Below, in pieces: positions 42,286-49,812 of a DNA stretch of 64,000 bases. The stretch lies in the NCBI GenBank assembly GCA_023398955.1, contig JAEWRL010000012.1, forward strand, positions 86,102 to 150,101. Direction: 5' to 3'. How positions within the stretch are numbered: position 1 is the first letter of the stretch; every line of letters begins with the position of its first letter. This DNA comes from Pseudomonadota bacterium (GTDB taxonomy: Bacteria > Myxococcota_A > Polyangia > Polyangiales > Polyangiaceae). The position numbers were made by a program, and so were the translations under genes. Under the pieces are notes generated by a model. It was given only the letters and a program-made list of their open reading frames with translations. It made no database searches and had not been told where the DNA came from.

Positions 42286-44772
42286 TCAAATATCCAGGTT
42301 TCTCACGTTGAGAGCGTTGGTCTCGATGAACTGTCTTCGCGGCTCCACCTGATCACCCATCAAGATACTGAAAAGCTCATCCGACCTCACCGGGTCCTCG
42401 ATCTTCACTTGGAGCAGCGTACGAGCGTCGGGATTCATCGTCGTTTCCCAGAGCTGGTCAGCGTTCATCTCACCCAAACCCTTGTAACGGGTGATGTGCA
42501 TGCCCTTGTTGCCGCGCTCGGTGATGAACCGATGTAACGCTTCCGCGTCCTCGACAGTGACCGGCTCCCCGTCTTTGATGGTGACGGTATAGGGCAGGCT
42601 CCCGACAGACCGAATATCCGCCTCGATCGACAGGAGCTCCTTGTACTCTGCCGTCTCAGCGAGACTCCAATCGACGACAGCCGGCTGCGCCGAGACTCCT
42701 GGCCTGAAGGTGACGAGAATTCTTCCGGCGCCATGCACCTTCTCCCAATCGACATCGACCGACAGGGGCGCTAGCTCCGGGTGGCGTCGCTCCAGGTACT
42801 CGTGCAGCTTCTGGGCAACCGCCTGAACCTTGTCCCGATCGCGAAAATCCTTGAGGTCTAGGCCATTGCTCCGCAGTAGACCCTGCACCACGCGGGCGTC
42901 ACAGCGCCGATTGATCTTCCCAAGGATGCTGCGAAACGCAGTCAAGCGCGCCGCCAGATTGAAGAGTGGAACACCAGAAAGCGCTGGGCCGTGTACTGCT
43001 TGAACGACCATTTCGTCGATCGCGTTCTCAATGAGAAAGCGGTCGAGCATCGGTTGGTCCTTCAGGTAGAACTCCTTCTTCCCCTTGCGAATTCCGTAGA
43101 GCGGCGGTTGTGCGATGTACAGATAGCCGCTGTCGATGAGGCCTCTCATCTGTCGGTAGAAGAAGGTCAGCAAGAGCGTGCGGATATGGCTCCCGTCGAC
43201 ATCCGCATCCGTCATCAAGATGATCTTGTGGTAGCGCACTTTCGAGACGTCGAACACGCCTGCGTCATTGATGCCGCAACCCAACGCGCTGATGAGTGTC
43301 GCGACCTCCTGCGACGACAGCATCCTGTCCAGACGCGCCCGCTCGACGTTGAGGATCTTGCCCTTCAGCGGAAGTATCGCTTGAAAATGGCGATCCCGTC
43401 CCTGCTTTGCGCTGCCACCAGCGCTCTCACCCTCCACGATGTAAAGTTCGCTGATCGTGGGATCCTTGCTTTGGCAGTCAGCCAGCTTCCCTGAAAGCGA
43501 CGTCGTGTCGAGTACACCCTTGCGCACCACCTCGCGAGCCTTCCGAGCTGCATCTCGGGCCTTCGCTGCGAGTACGGCTTTGTCCACGATCTTACGCGCC
43601 GTCTGAGGATTCTCTTCGAAATAGCGACCCAGGTGTTCGCTAACGGCATTCTCGACAATCCACTTCACTTCGCTGCTTACGAGTTTGCTCTTCGTTTGTG
43701 AGTCGAAGCTCGCATCCGGGTGCTTCACATGCACCACGCAAATGACCCCTTCGCGAACATCGTCGCCAGAGAGCCCATTCTTAGCGTCCTTCAACAGATT
43801 ATGGCTCTGCGCATACGTGTTCAGCGACCGCGTCAAGGCAGAACGGAGCCCTGTGAGGTGCGTACCTCCATCCCGATTGTGAACGTTGTTGGTGTAACAG
43901 AAGATCTGGTCAGCGAAGGAGTTTGTCCATTGGATGGCAAAGTCGACCATGATGGCGCCAGAGCGTCCGTCGCTCGCTGGCACATCGGTCGTAAAGGCGA
44001 TCACGTCATCGTGAACGGGTTCCTTCTTGCTGCTCAGGAGAGCGACAAACTCACGGATACCGCCCTTGTACTCGTAGTCGTCCTTGCGGGGGCCTTTCAC
44101 CGCGCCATCGCCGGCCCCCTCCCGTTCATCTGATAGACGGATGCTCAAACCAGAGTTCAGGAAAGCCAGCTCCCGCAAACGATTCGTGAGGATGTCGTAG
44201 CTGTACTCGGTAGCGGTGAAGATATGGTGGTCTGGCTTGAACGTAATCCGCGTTCCCGTTTCGTCCGTATCCCCAATTGGTGCGAGCGGGGCTACAGGGA
44301 CGCCACGTTCGTACTCCTGAAACCACAAATGCCCCTCTCGCTTGATCTCGAGACGTAGCTGCTCGCAGACCGCATTCACCGCGCTGACGCCGACCCCGTG
44401 AAGCCCGGCGCTCACCTTGTAGCTGGCGTGATCGAACTTGCCTCCCGCATGCAGCACCGTCATCACGACCTCTGCAGCACTGACCCCTTTCTCGTGCATT
44501 CCAACGGGGATGCCGCGACCATTGTCTTCCACGGTAATGGAGCCGTCGAAGTGAACTGTGACCGAGATCTCGTTACAGAACCCCGCAAGGTGCTCATCAA
44601 CCGCATTATCAACCGCTTCCCAGACGAGATGATGGAGCGCCGAGCCATCGTGGATGTCACCGATGTACATCCCGGGCCGCTTTCGAACGGCTTCTAACCC
44701 CTCGAGGATGGTGATGTTCTTGGAGCCGTAGTCGTCCGCCGGACGCGGATCGTTGGGTGCGTCAATCGTCAC
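42286..44772 (-). CDS. gyrB: DNA gyrase subunit B
   Basis: An 828-residue ATPase subunit of gyrase, which introduces negative supercoils. The GHKL ATP site is seen in VWEAVDNAVDEHLAGF, DNGRGIPVGMHEKG and LHAGGKFDHASYKVSAGLHG. The transducer follows, then the TOPRIM domain (ELYIVEGESAGGSAKQGRDR, LMTDADVDGSHIRTLLLTFF). An insertion of about 170 residues between TOPRIM and the C-terminus (ending near EDAEALHRFITERGNKGM) is the type found in Gram-negative gyrases and explains the length. The tail ends in RYKGLGEMNADQLWETTM. The gene lies 280 bases downstream of recF in the same direction, so the dnaN-recF-gyrB order is conserved. The ATG fits the family start. Confidence 0.97.
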   Translation of the reverse strand: MTIDAPNDPRPADDYGSKNITILEGLEAVRKRPGMYIGDIHDGSALHHLVWEAVDNAVDEHLAGFCNEISVTVHFDGSITVEDNGRGIPVGMHEKGVSAAEVVMTVLHAGGKFDHASYKVSAGLHGVGVSAVNAVCEQLRLEIKREGHLWFQEYERGVPVAPLAPIGDTDETGTRITFKPDHHIFTATEYSYDILTNRLRELAFLNSGLSIRLSDEREGAGDGAVKGPRKDDYEYKGGIREFVALLSSKKEPVHDDVIAFTTDVPASDGRSGAIMVDFAIQWTNSFADQIFCYTNNVHNRDGGTHLTGLRSALTRSLNTYAQSHNLLKDAKNGLSGDDVREGVICVVHVKHPDASFDSQTKSKLVSSEVKWIVENAVSEHLGRYFEENPQTARKIVDKAVLAAKARDAARKAREVVRKGVLDTTSLSGKLADCQSKDPTISELYIVEGESAGGSAKQGRDRHFQAILPLKGKILNVERARLDRMLSSQEVATLISALGCGINDAGVFDVSKVRYHKIILMTDADVDGSHIRTLLLTFFYRQMRGLIDSGYLYIAQPPLYGIRKGKKEFYLKDQPMLDRFLIENAIDEMVVQAVHGPALSGVPLFNLAARLTAFRSILGKINRRCDARVVQGLLRSNGLDLKDFRDRDKVQAVAQKLHEYLERRHPELAPLSVDVDWEKVHGAGRILVTFRPGVSAQPAVVDWSLAETAEYKELLSIEADIRSVGSLPYTVTIKDGEPVTVEDAEALHRFITERGNKGMHITRYKGLGEMNADQLWETTMNPDARTLLQVKIEDPVRSDELFSILMGDQVEPRRQFIETNALNVRNLDI

Positions 44773-45052
44773 TGTGGATTCCTCAAGCTATGGTCGGCAT
44801 CGTCCGGTGTGGTGGAACTCGACCTCCACAGGACCCGGTATCGAGGTTGTCGCCCTAGCCACTGCGCCCGCGATCGAAGGCCCACCGGGCGCTCTCGAAT
44901 GGGAGCCTGAGCATAGCTCGCCAACCGGCCCTGAGCAAGGCTGGAACGGCAGGAATCACGCTGAAAGCGTAATTACACCAACCGCCCGGTTCGCAGCTCG
45001 GAGAGGGGGCAAAACTCGCGCGGGGGGGCACCAGTCCTACCCCCTGCGATCA

Positions 45053-46183
45053 CTACGGCCCGCCCTGCTCCAGCGCTGTGCGCCGTACTGCTGCGCCTGC
45101 TTCCAGACGGAAGTCCGCGCGCTCTCCCGGCCCAAGTCCGGGGGTCTCGAAGAGCTCCGGACGTGTCGTGCTCACGAATATCTGACTAGGCGTTGCCCGT
45201 AGGTAGCTATAGACAGCCCCTGCACGCTCTGGATCGAGCTCACTGGAGATGTCGTCCAGAAGGAGGATTGGGTGTGCTTGGCGCGCTCGGGCGACGAACG
45301 CGAGTTCAGCCAACTTGATCGCGAGAGCCAAGATGCGCTGCTGCCCCTGCGAGGCGTGGCGGCGTGCCGACCGTCCATCGATGAGTAGCTCGAGCTCGTC
45401 TCTCTGCGGTCCGTACGTCGCGATCCTTCGCTCGCCGTCGACGCGTCGGCGCCTCTCTAGTTCCGTAGCAAAGGCGGCACTATCCCCGCACCCGCCCGGA
45501 CAGTAGCTCACCCGCAACTCCAGCCCTGGCGTGGCCATCTTCCGAAAGCTCAAGTCCAGCTCGAGCCCGAAAAGGGCAGACGCTTCACCGCGGGACCTCG
45601 TGATTGCTGCGCCCTCTTCGGCCATTATTCTTTCGAAAGCGGCCAGCTCCGTCTCCGACGCGGCTCGACCACGCTGGGTGAGAAGAGCCTGACGTTCTCG
45701 CAGCGCCTGTTGATAGCGGGAACGTCGAACGCTGCTCATGGGGCAGCTGAACAGAACGAGCCGGTCAAGCAGAGTGCGACGGCCCGCTGCGGGGCCAGCC
45801 ACCAAACCCAGATCCCCGGGATGAAACACTACGATTGGAGAGCGGGTCGCGAACTCACCGAGGGTCGCTGACCGTTGTCCATCGAGGAGAAACGACCGTT
45901 TGTTGCCTTGCAAGGTCGCTTGCTGCTGGCGAATGCAGCCATCATCCAAGATCTCGAGCCGCACGGATGTCGCTGTAGCGCCCTCCTGAACGACCTCCGC
46001 GAGCCGATCGGTTCGAAAGCTACGACTCGTCGCCACGAAGTACAGCGCCTCGAGGACGCTCGTTTTGCCCTGACCATTGTCACCAGCTAGGACGTTGACC
46101 CGCGGTGCGGGATCGAGGTCGACCGCAGTCAGATTCCGGAAAGTCCGGATGCGAACATGGCGAATGAGAAGGGTTGTAGTCAA
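45053..46183 (-). CDS. recF: DNA replication and repair protein RecF
   Basis: A 376-residue SMC-like ATPase that helps load RecA at gaps. The start is LLIRHVRIRTFRNLTAVDLD, and the Walker A is GDNGQGKTSVLEALYFVATS near residues 34-50. The C-terminal ABC part has RRHASQGQQRILALAIKLAE (signature) and ILLLDDISSELDPERAGAV (Walker B). Length agrees with the family. It overlaps dnaN by four bases (46180-46183), the usual arrangement, and gyrB follows after 280 bases. The last 30 residues (GPGERADFRLEAGAAVR) are also typical. Confidence 0.96.
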   Translation of the reverse strand: MTTTLLIRHVRIRTFRNLTAVDLDPAPRVNVLAGDNGQGKTSVLEALYFVATSRSFRTDRLAEVVQEGATATSVRLEILDDGCIRQQQATLQGNKRSFLLDGQRSATLGEFATRSPIVVFHPGDLGLVAGPAAGRRTLLDRLVLFSCPMSSVRRSRYQQALRERQALLTQRGRAASETELAAFERIMAEEGAAITRSRGEASALFGLELDLSFRKMATPGLELRVSYCPGGCGDSAAFATELERRRRVDGERRIATYGPQRDELELLIDGRSARRHASQGQQRILALAIKLAELAFVARARQAHPILLLDDISSELDPERAGAVYSYLRATPSQIFVSTTRPELFETPGLGPGERADFRLEAGAAVRRTALEQGGP

Positions 46184-47334
46184 ATCCGCATCGGCATGAC
46201 GACCGCTAAGTAGCGGCTGCCCTCGTTCTCGGTGGCGGGCTTGATGATCGCTGGATCGAGCTCGCCGCTGATCCCGATCTCGATATTCTCGTCCTCCGTC
46301 GCACCAAGCACGTCGAGAAAGTAGCGGGCGTTGAAGCCGATCATAAGATCTCCACCGTCATAATCGACCGGGATCTCGTCGTAGCCCTCACCACTCTCTG
46401 GACTCTCACTCTCAAAGCGCATCGTTCCTTGTGAGAGCGTCAGCTTGACGCCACCCGTTCGATCGCTGGCAGCCACCGAGACAGCGCGGAGCGCGTCGGC
46501 GACCGCGAGCCGGGGAGCAATGACCGCACGCGCCGTGCCCTCAGGGATCACCTGCTGATAGGGTGGGAACTGCGCATCAACGAGCTTGACGCTGAACTGG
46601 AGATTCGAGAGCTGGAAGAAGGCGTTAGGGCCGCTCTGCACCATCAGCAGCGTCGCGCCATTCTGAGGATCGTCCGCCTTGCCGCCCTCAGTCATCGCTT
46701 CGTCGCAGAGGCGCTTCAACTCGAGCACCCCCTTGAGCGGGACCAACATCGATGAAGAGACCGAAATTCCCTGGACGACTTCTTCCATCTTACTGAGGCG
46801 GTGACCGTCGGTTGTCACCATACGAACGCGGTCTTCCTCCCACTCGAACAGAGCACTATTCAGGTGTAAGCGCGTCTCATCCGTCGCGATGGAGAAGTGC
46901 GTCGCGGCGATGAGCTTCGCGAGAACGTGAACGGGGAGGGTGAGCACTGCCACGGAAGAGTCGGGCTCGGGGAGTTTTGGAAAGTCGTCCCCGGGAATCC
47001 CATGCAGCGTAAAGCGCCTCTTGGTCCCCACTGCGCGAACCGTCGTAGACGCTGTATCGGTGCTTTCGATGGCGATCTGTCCGTCGGGCATCATCCGAAC
47101 ACGCTCGAACAGATCGCGAGCACCCACGGCGACCGAGCCGCCTTTGGCGACATCGGCACGAACGGTGGCGCTGATGGCCAAATACAGGTCGGTCGCGGCT
47201 AGCCGCAGCGAGTCGGGTCCGGTGACTTCCAGCAGGACGTTGCCGAGCACTGGCATCGTGCTCTTTCGATTGGCCACGCCCTGACACCGAGCCAGTACGC
47301 GCAGGAGGTCCTTCTTGCTGACAACGACGTGCAT
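46180..47334 (-). CDS. dnaN: DNA polymerase III sliding clamp (beta subunit)
   Basis: A 384-residue protein with three repeats of the clamp fold, which form a ring around DNA. MHVVVSKKDLLRVLARCQGV and MPVLGNVLLEVTGPDSLRLA are the standard start. In the middle, ATDETRLHLNSALFEWEEDR and VTTDGHRLSKMEEVV are family signatures, and the C-terminus, SRYLAVVMPMRI, carries the partner-binding edge. Length is slightly longer than E. coli DnaN. It heads the dnaN-recF-gyrB set. Directly upstream lies the origin candidate, and dnaA, which normally precedes dnaN, is absent from the window. Confidence 0.97.
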   Translation of the reverse strand: MHVVVSKKDLLRVLARCQGVANRKSTMPVLGNVLLEVTGPDSLRLAATDLYLAISATVRADVAKGGSVAVGARDLFERVRMMPDGQIAIESTDTASTTVRAVGTKRRFTLHGIPGDDFPKLPEPDSSVAVLTLPVHVLAKLIAATHFSIATDETRLHLNSALFEWEEDRVRMVTTDGHRLSKMEEVVQGISVSSSMLVPLKGVLELKRLCDEAMTEGGKADDPQNGATLLMVQSGPNAFFQLSNLQFSVKLVDAQFPPYQQVIPEGTARAVIAPRLAVADALRAVSVAASDRTGGVKLTLSQGTMRFESESPESGEGYDEIPVDYDGGDLMIGFNARYFLDVLGATEDENIEIGISGELDPAIIKPATENEGSRYLAVVMPMRI

Positions 47335-47746
47335 TGCCCCGGCTTTACTCGTGGAATTGCAAGACTGCTAGCCTGAACTTCGGGGGCTGTGCACCACATG
47401 GCCATCAGTGTTGGCGCCAGCTCTTCGAAGAGGATCTAGTAAATTTAAGATCTCTTAGTCGCCTCAGTAGGCCCTGTGGATTCTGGGGAGATCTTTCTAA
47501 CACTTCGTAATTCAAAAACTTTTCGCGCGGACCTCGGCTGCCACATTGTGGGTGGATGCAGGGATGCGCTGGGGATGCCGGCGCTGGCCGCGGGACCGCA
47601 CAGGAAAGACCCTGATGTCATCCAGAGAAGTTTCCATAGGTTATCCACAGCTCTGTGGATGATCGATGTCAACTCTCCGACCCCCCGACAGAGTAGAAGA
47701 TTGCCGATCGTTCCGCCGGCCTACCCGGGACACCACTGCTGTCGAG
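47335..47746. other. Candidate chromosomal replication origin (oriC) region
   Basis: This intergenic region of about 410 bases upstream of dnaN holds a perfect DnaA box TTATCCACA at 47641-47649 and an inverted partner TGTGGATGA at 47654-47662. A third, weaker site (TGTGGATTC) is at 47475-47483. Between these lie AT-rich stretches that stand out in this GC-rich genome: 47432-47460 (TAAATTTAA core) and 47490-47525 (TAATTCAAAAAC). These are the parts of an origin: box cluster and unwinding element. The position next to dnaN supports it. It must also hold the dnaN promoter, so DnaA-controlled transcription is an alternative. No dnaA gene is visible nearby. Confidence 0.5.
47641..47662. promoter_or_regulatory. 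Inverted DnaA box pair
   Basis: ATCCACAG (47643-47650) and CTGTGGAT (47653-47660) are perfect 8-bp arms separated by two bases. They belong to TTATCCACA, the DnaA consensus, and to a reverse box TCATCCACA that differs at one position. This is the strongest DnaA site in the window. Confidence 0.75.
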
Positions 47747-48997
47747 TCAAGCTGGAGGGGTGCGAGTCACGGGCTCCCCCAATCTCTCTGGTCCCAGTGT
47801 CTCGAGCCTCGCGAGCGCGTCGAGAAGGGTCTGCTGCGCCTGGCGGTGCGTTTCTGGTCCAATGCGGCCCGCACGAAACGCCTTCTCGACCTTGACTAGC
47901 TCGGCGAACAGCACCTCACGTGCCTGCTGCACGTCTCCCCCGCGCCCGCCGCCTTCCTGCCGCTTGCCACGCACAGCAACCGACACACCTATCCCAGCTA
48001 CCCCGAGCGCAAGCCACAAGGAGATCCAGCGTCCGTTACCGCGTGTCGCCAGACCACCGACTCGAATGTCCACACGGTCGATCAGAGGAACACCGCTGCG
48101 CCCTGCTTGGACCTGCGTCACCAGGACGCGCTCGTGGTCCCGATTCGTCATGACACGGGCCTCAGGAAAGCCTGCCACTGCCAGCTCCATGCGTGGTGAA
48201 CTCTCTGCCATGACGCGAATGGTCGCCATGCGCGGTGGTAAACCCAAGCTCACGGCAGCCCCGGGCGTGTCGTCCCTCGGCACTTGAACGCCAAAAGTCA
48301 CGCTGTGCTGCCCCGGGCTTACCGAACCGACGAGCTGGAGACTGTCTCCTGTCGGTTCCACGTGGACCGTACCGTTGGTTTCCTGCGGGTTGAAGCCTCG
48401 CCATCCCTCGGGGAACCGAAACCCAGCGTTCTGCGGAACCCAAGTGATTTCTCCGACGTTGTACAGCTCGAGGAGAACAGTGAACTGGAAGACGTCCTCT
48501 CGCGGTTCCAGGTAGAGCAGGAGCTGCCCCGCGACCATCGTCTCCTGGATGTCCGAAGTCGCTGGGAAGACATGCAGCACGACCTGGTGACCACGATCGC
48601 GTCGCAGGGCGAACGGATCCGTTGCGTAGCGTGCTGGCGCCCTATCTACCCCAACGGTGAATGAGTACCCTGTGCCCGTCGGGAGTCCTTCAAATCGCGC
48701 GTTGCCGTCGCTGCCTGCTTTCGTTCGACGAACCTCCTCGCTCGAGCCCTCCGCCACCGTCTCATGAGACACGCGAAGCTCGACATCCGCCCCGGGCACG
48801 CCCGCTCCGCGACCGTCAAGCACCCGGACGACCACCGACCCCGGCGGTAACGTCGAATCCGGAACCGAGACATTGGCCCGAGGGGGGAGGCGTGCACCGG
48901 TCGACGAATGCGGATCGTTCTGGGTTTGTGCCAACCCGTAACCGGGAGCGCCAACGAGCAGAGAGCCAACAAGGAAAACAGTCAACGCGCGATTCAT
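47747..48997 (-). CDS. Secreted carboxypeptidase-regulatory-like protein of the ccmF operon
   Basis: A 416-residue protein with a signal peptide (MNRALTVFLVGSLLVGAPGYGLA, then Gln). It has an Ig/CarboxypepD_reg-like beta domain at about 60-130 (VVRVLDGRGAGVPGADVELR, ARFEGLPTGTGYSF), a second beta region (RVLVTQVQAGRSGVPLIDR), and a C-terminal transmembrane helix (WISLWLALGVAGIGVSVAV) followed by a cytoplasmic helix (AREVLFAELVKVEKAFRAG). The last helix resembles the CcmH/CcmI-type C-terminal segment seen in the preceding gene. It overlaps the zinc-ribbon gene by four bases (ATGA). Its role in c-type cytochrome maturation is inferred from position only. Confidence 0.75.
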   Translation of the reverse strand: MNRALTVFLVGSLLVGAPGYGLAQTQNDPHSSTGARLPPRANVSVPDSTLPPGSVVVRVLDGRGAGVPGADVELRVSHETVAEGSSEEVRRTKAGSDGNARFEGLPTGTGYSFTVGVDRAPARYATDPFALRRDRGHQVVLHVFPATSDIQETMVAGQLLLYLEPREDVFQFTVLLELYNVGEITWVPQNAGFRFPEGWRGFNPQETNGTVHVEPTGDSLQLVGSVSPGQHSVTFGVQVPRDDTPGAAVSLGLPPRMATIRVMAESSPRMELAVAGFPEARVMTNRDHERVLVTQVQAGRSGVPLIDRVDIRVGGLATRGNGRWISLWLALGVAGIGVSVAVRGKRQEGGGRGGDVQQAREVLFAELVKVEKAFRAGRIGPETHRQAQQTLLDALARLETLGPERLGEPVTRTPPA

Positions 48998-49812
48998 GTG
49001 TCCTCCGCCGGCACGTCGCATTCGGGACAAGCGACCAGACCCGATGGGTATCGCGCGGGGCAGGCCCTGCAAAGCCGCTCACCTGCGCTCGCGAGGAGCG
49101 TTCCGCAGTTGCCGCACTCGTTCGCCGAGAGGCTGTTGCGGTCAGCGCACTGGTGGCAACGACGTGTCGGGCCGCGAACCGCGCCGGCTGGTTCCGAGGA
49201 ACGCTGCTTGGCCCCTCGAGCCTGCGCACCCTGCTCAGATTGGGCCAGGTCGTCGTTGGTAGCCGAAGACCGGGGCGCCTTTTCCGCCACCCGTTCGCCT
49301 AGGCTGCCGGAGGCGCCCGAAGGTGTCGTCGGGCGGGGCTCTTGACTCTGGGACGCACCGTCGTCCACTCCGTCGCCCGAGCTTTGCTCGAGGCGAAGCG
49401 ATAGCTCTTGTGCCAGCCTCTGGCGGATCGGTTCATACTGAGTATCGAGCTGGCCCAGCAAGATGCGCGCCTCTTCGCGATAGCGAGCCGCCAGCACGAC
49501 GTAGTCTTCGTCCCGTACTTTTCCCACCCTGCGCTCGTACTCCAGGTCCTTCAGGGAGCGCAGTACGGCGCGCTTCTGCTCCTCTTCCGCGGCCGGGGAC
49601 GCGAGCGTCAGAGCGTCATCGAGGCTCATGTGCGCCTTCGCGTCGAGAGCTTGCAGGCTATTCCACATCAGGACCACGACCGTCACTAGCAACACGGCCG
49701 TGCACACCAGCAGTGCTACTGGCAGTCCATAGAGCCGCCGCACCACGTCCACCCCCACCACGCCGACGAGCGAGCCTCCCACCAACAGCCAAGTTCTAGG
49801 CAACTCCTTCAT
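48994..49812 (-). CDS. Membrane protein with zinc-ribbon C-terminus, ccmF operon
   Basis: A 272-residue protein. The N-terminus has two hydrophobic segments (TWLLVGGSLVGVVGVDVV and LPVALLVCTAVLLVTVVVLMW). The middle (RAVLRSLKDLEYERRVGKVR, EDYVVLAARYREEARILLGQ) is like the coiled part of CcmI/CcmH proteins. The C-terminus carries two zinc-ribbon type motifs, CHQCADRNSLSANECGNCG and CRACPARYPSGLVACPECD, so eight Cys that could bind two zincs. The ATG at 49812 overlaps the ccmF stop (ATGA). In several deltaproteobacteria a zinc-ribbon protein follows CcmF; its function is unproven. I am confident that it is a real gene. Confidence 0.8.
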   Translation of the reverse strand: MKELPRTWLLVGGSLVGVVGVDVVRRLYGLPVALLVCTAVLLVTVVVLMWNSLQALDAKAHMSLDDALTLASPAAEEEQKRAVLRSLKDLEYERRVGKVRDEDYVVLAARYREEARILLGQLDTQYEPIRQRLAQELSLRLEQSSGDGVDDGASQSQEPRPTTPSGASGSLGERVAEKAPRSSATNDDLAQSEQGAQARGAKQRSSEPAGAVRGPTRRCHQCADRNSLSANECGNCGTLLASAGERLCRACPARYPSGLVACPECDVPAEDT

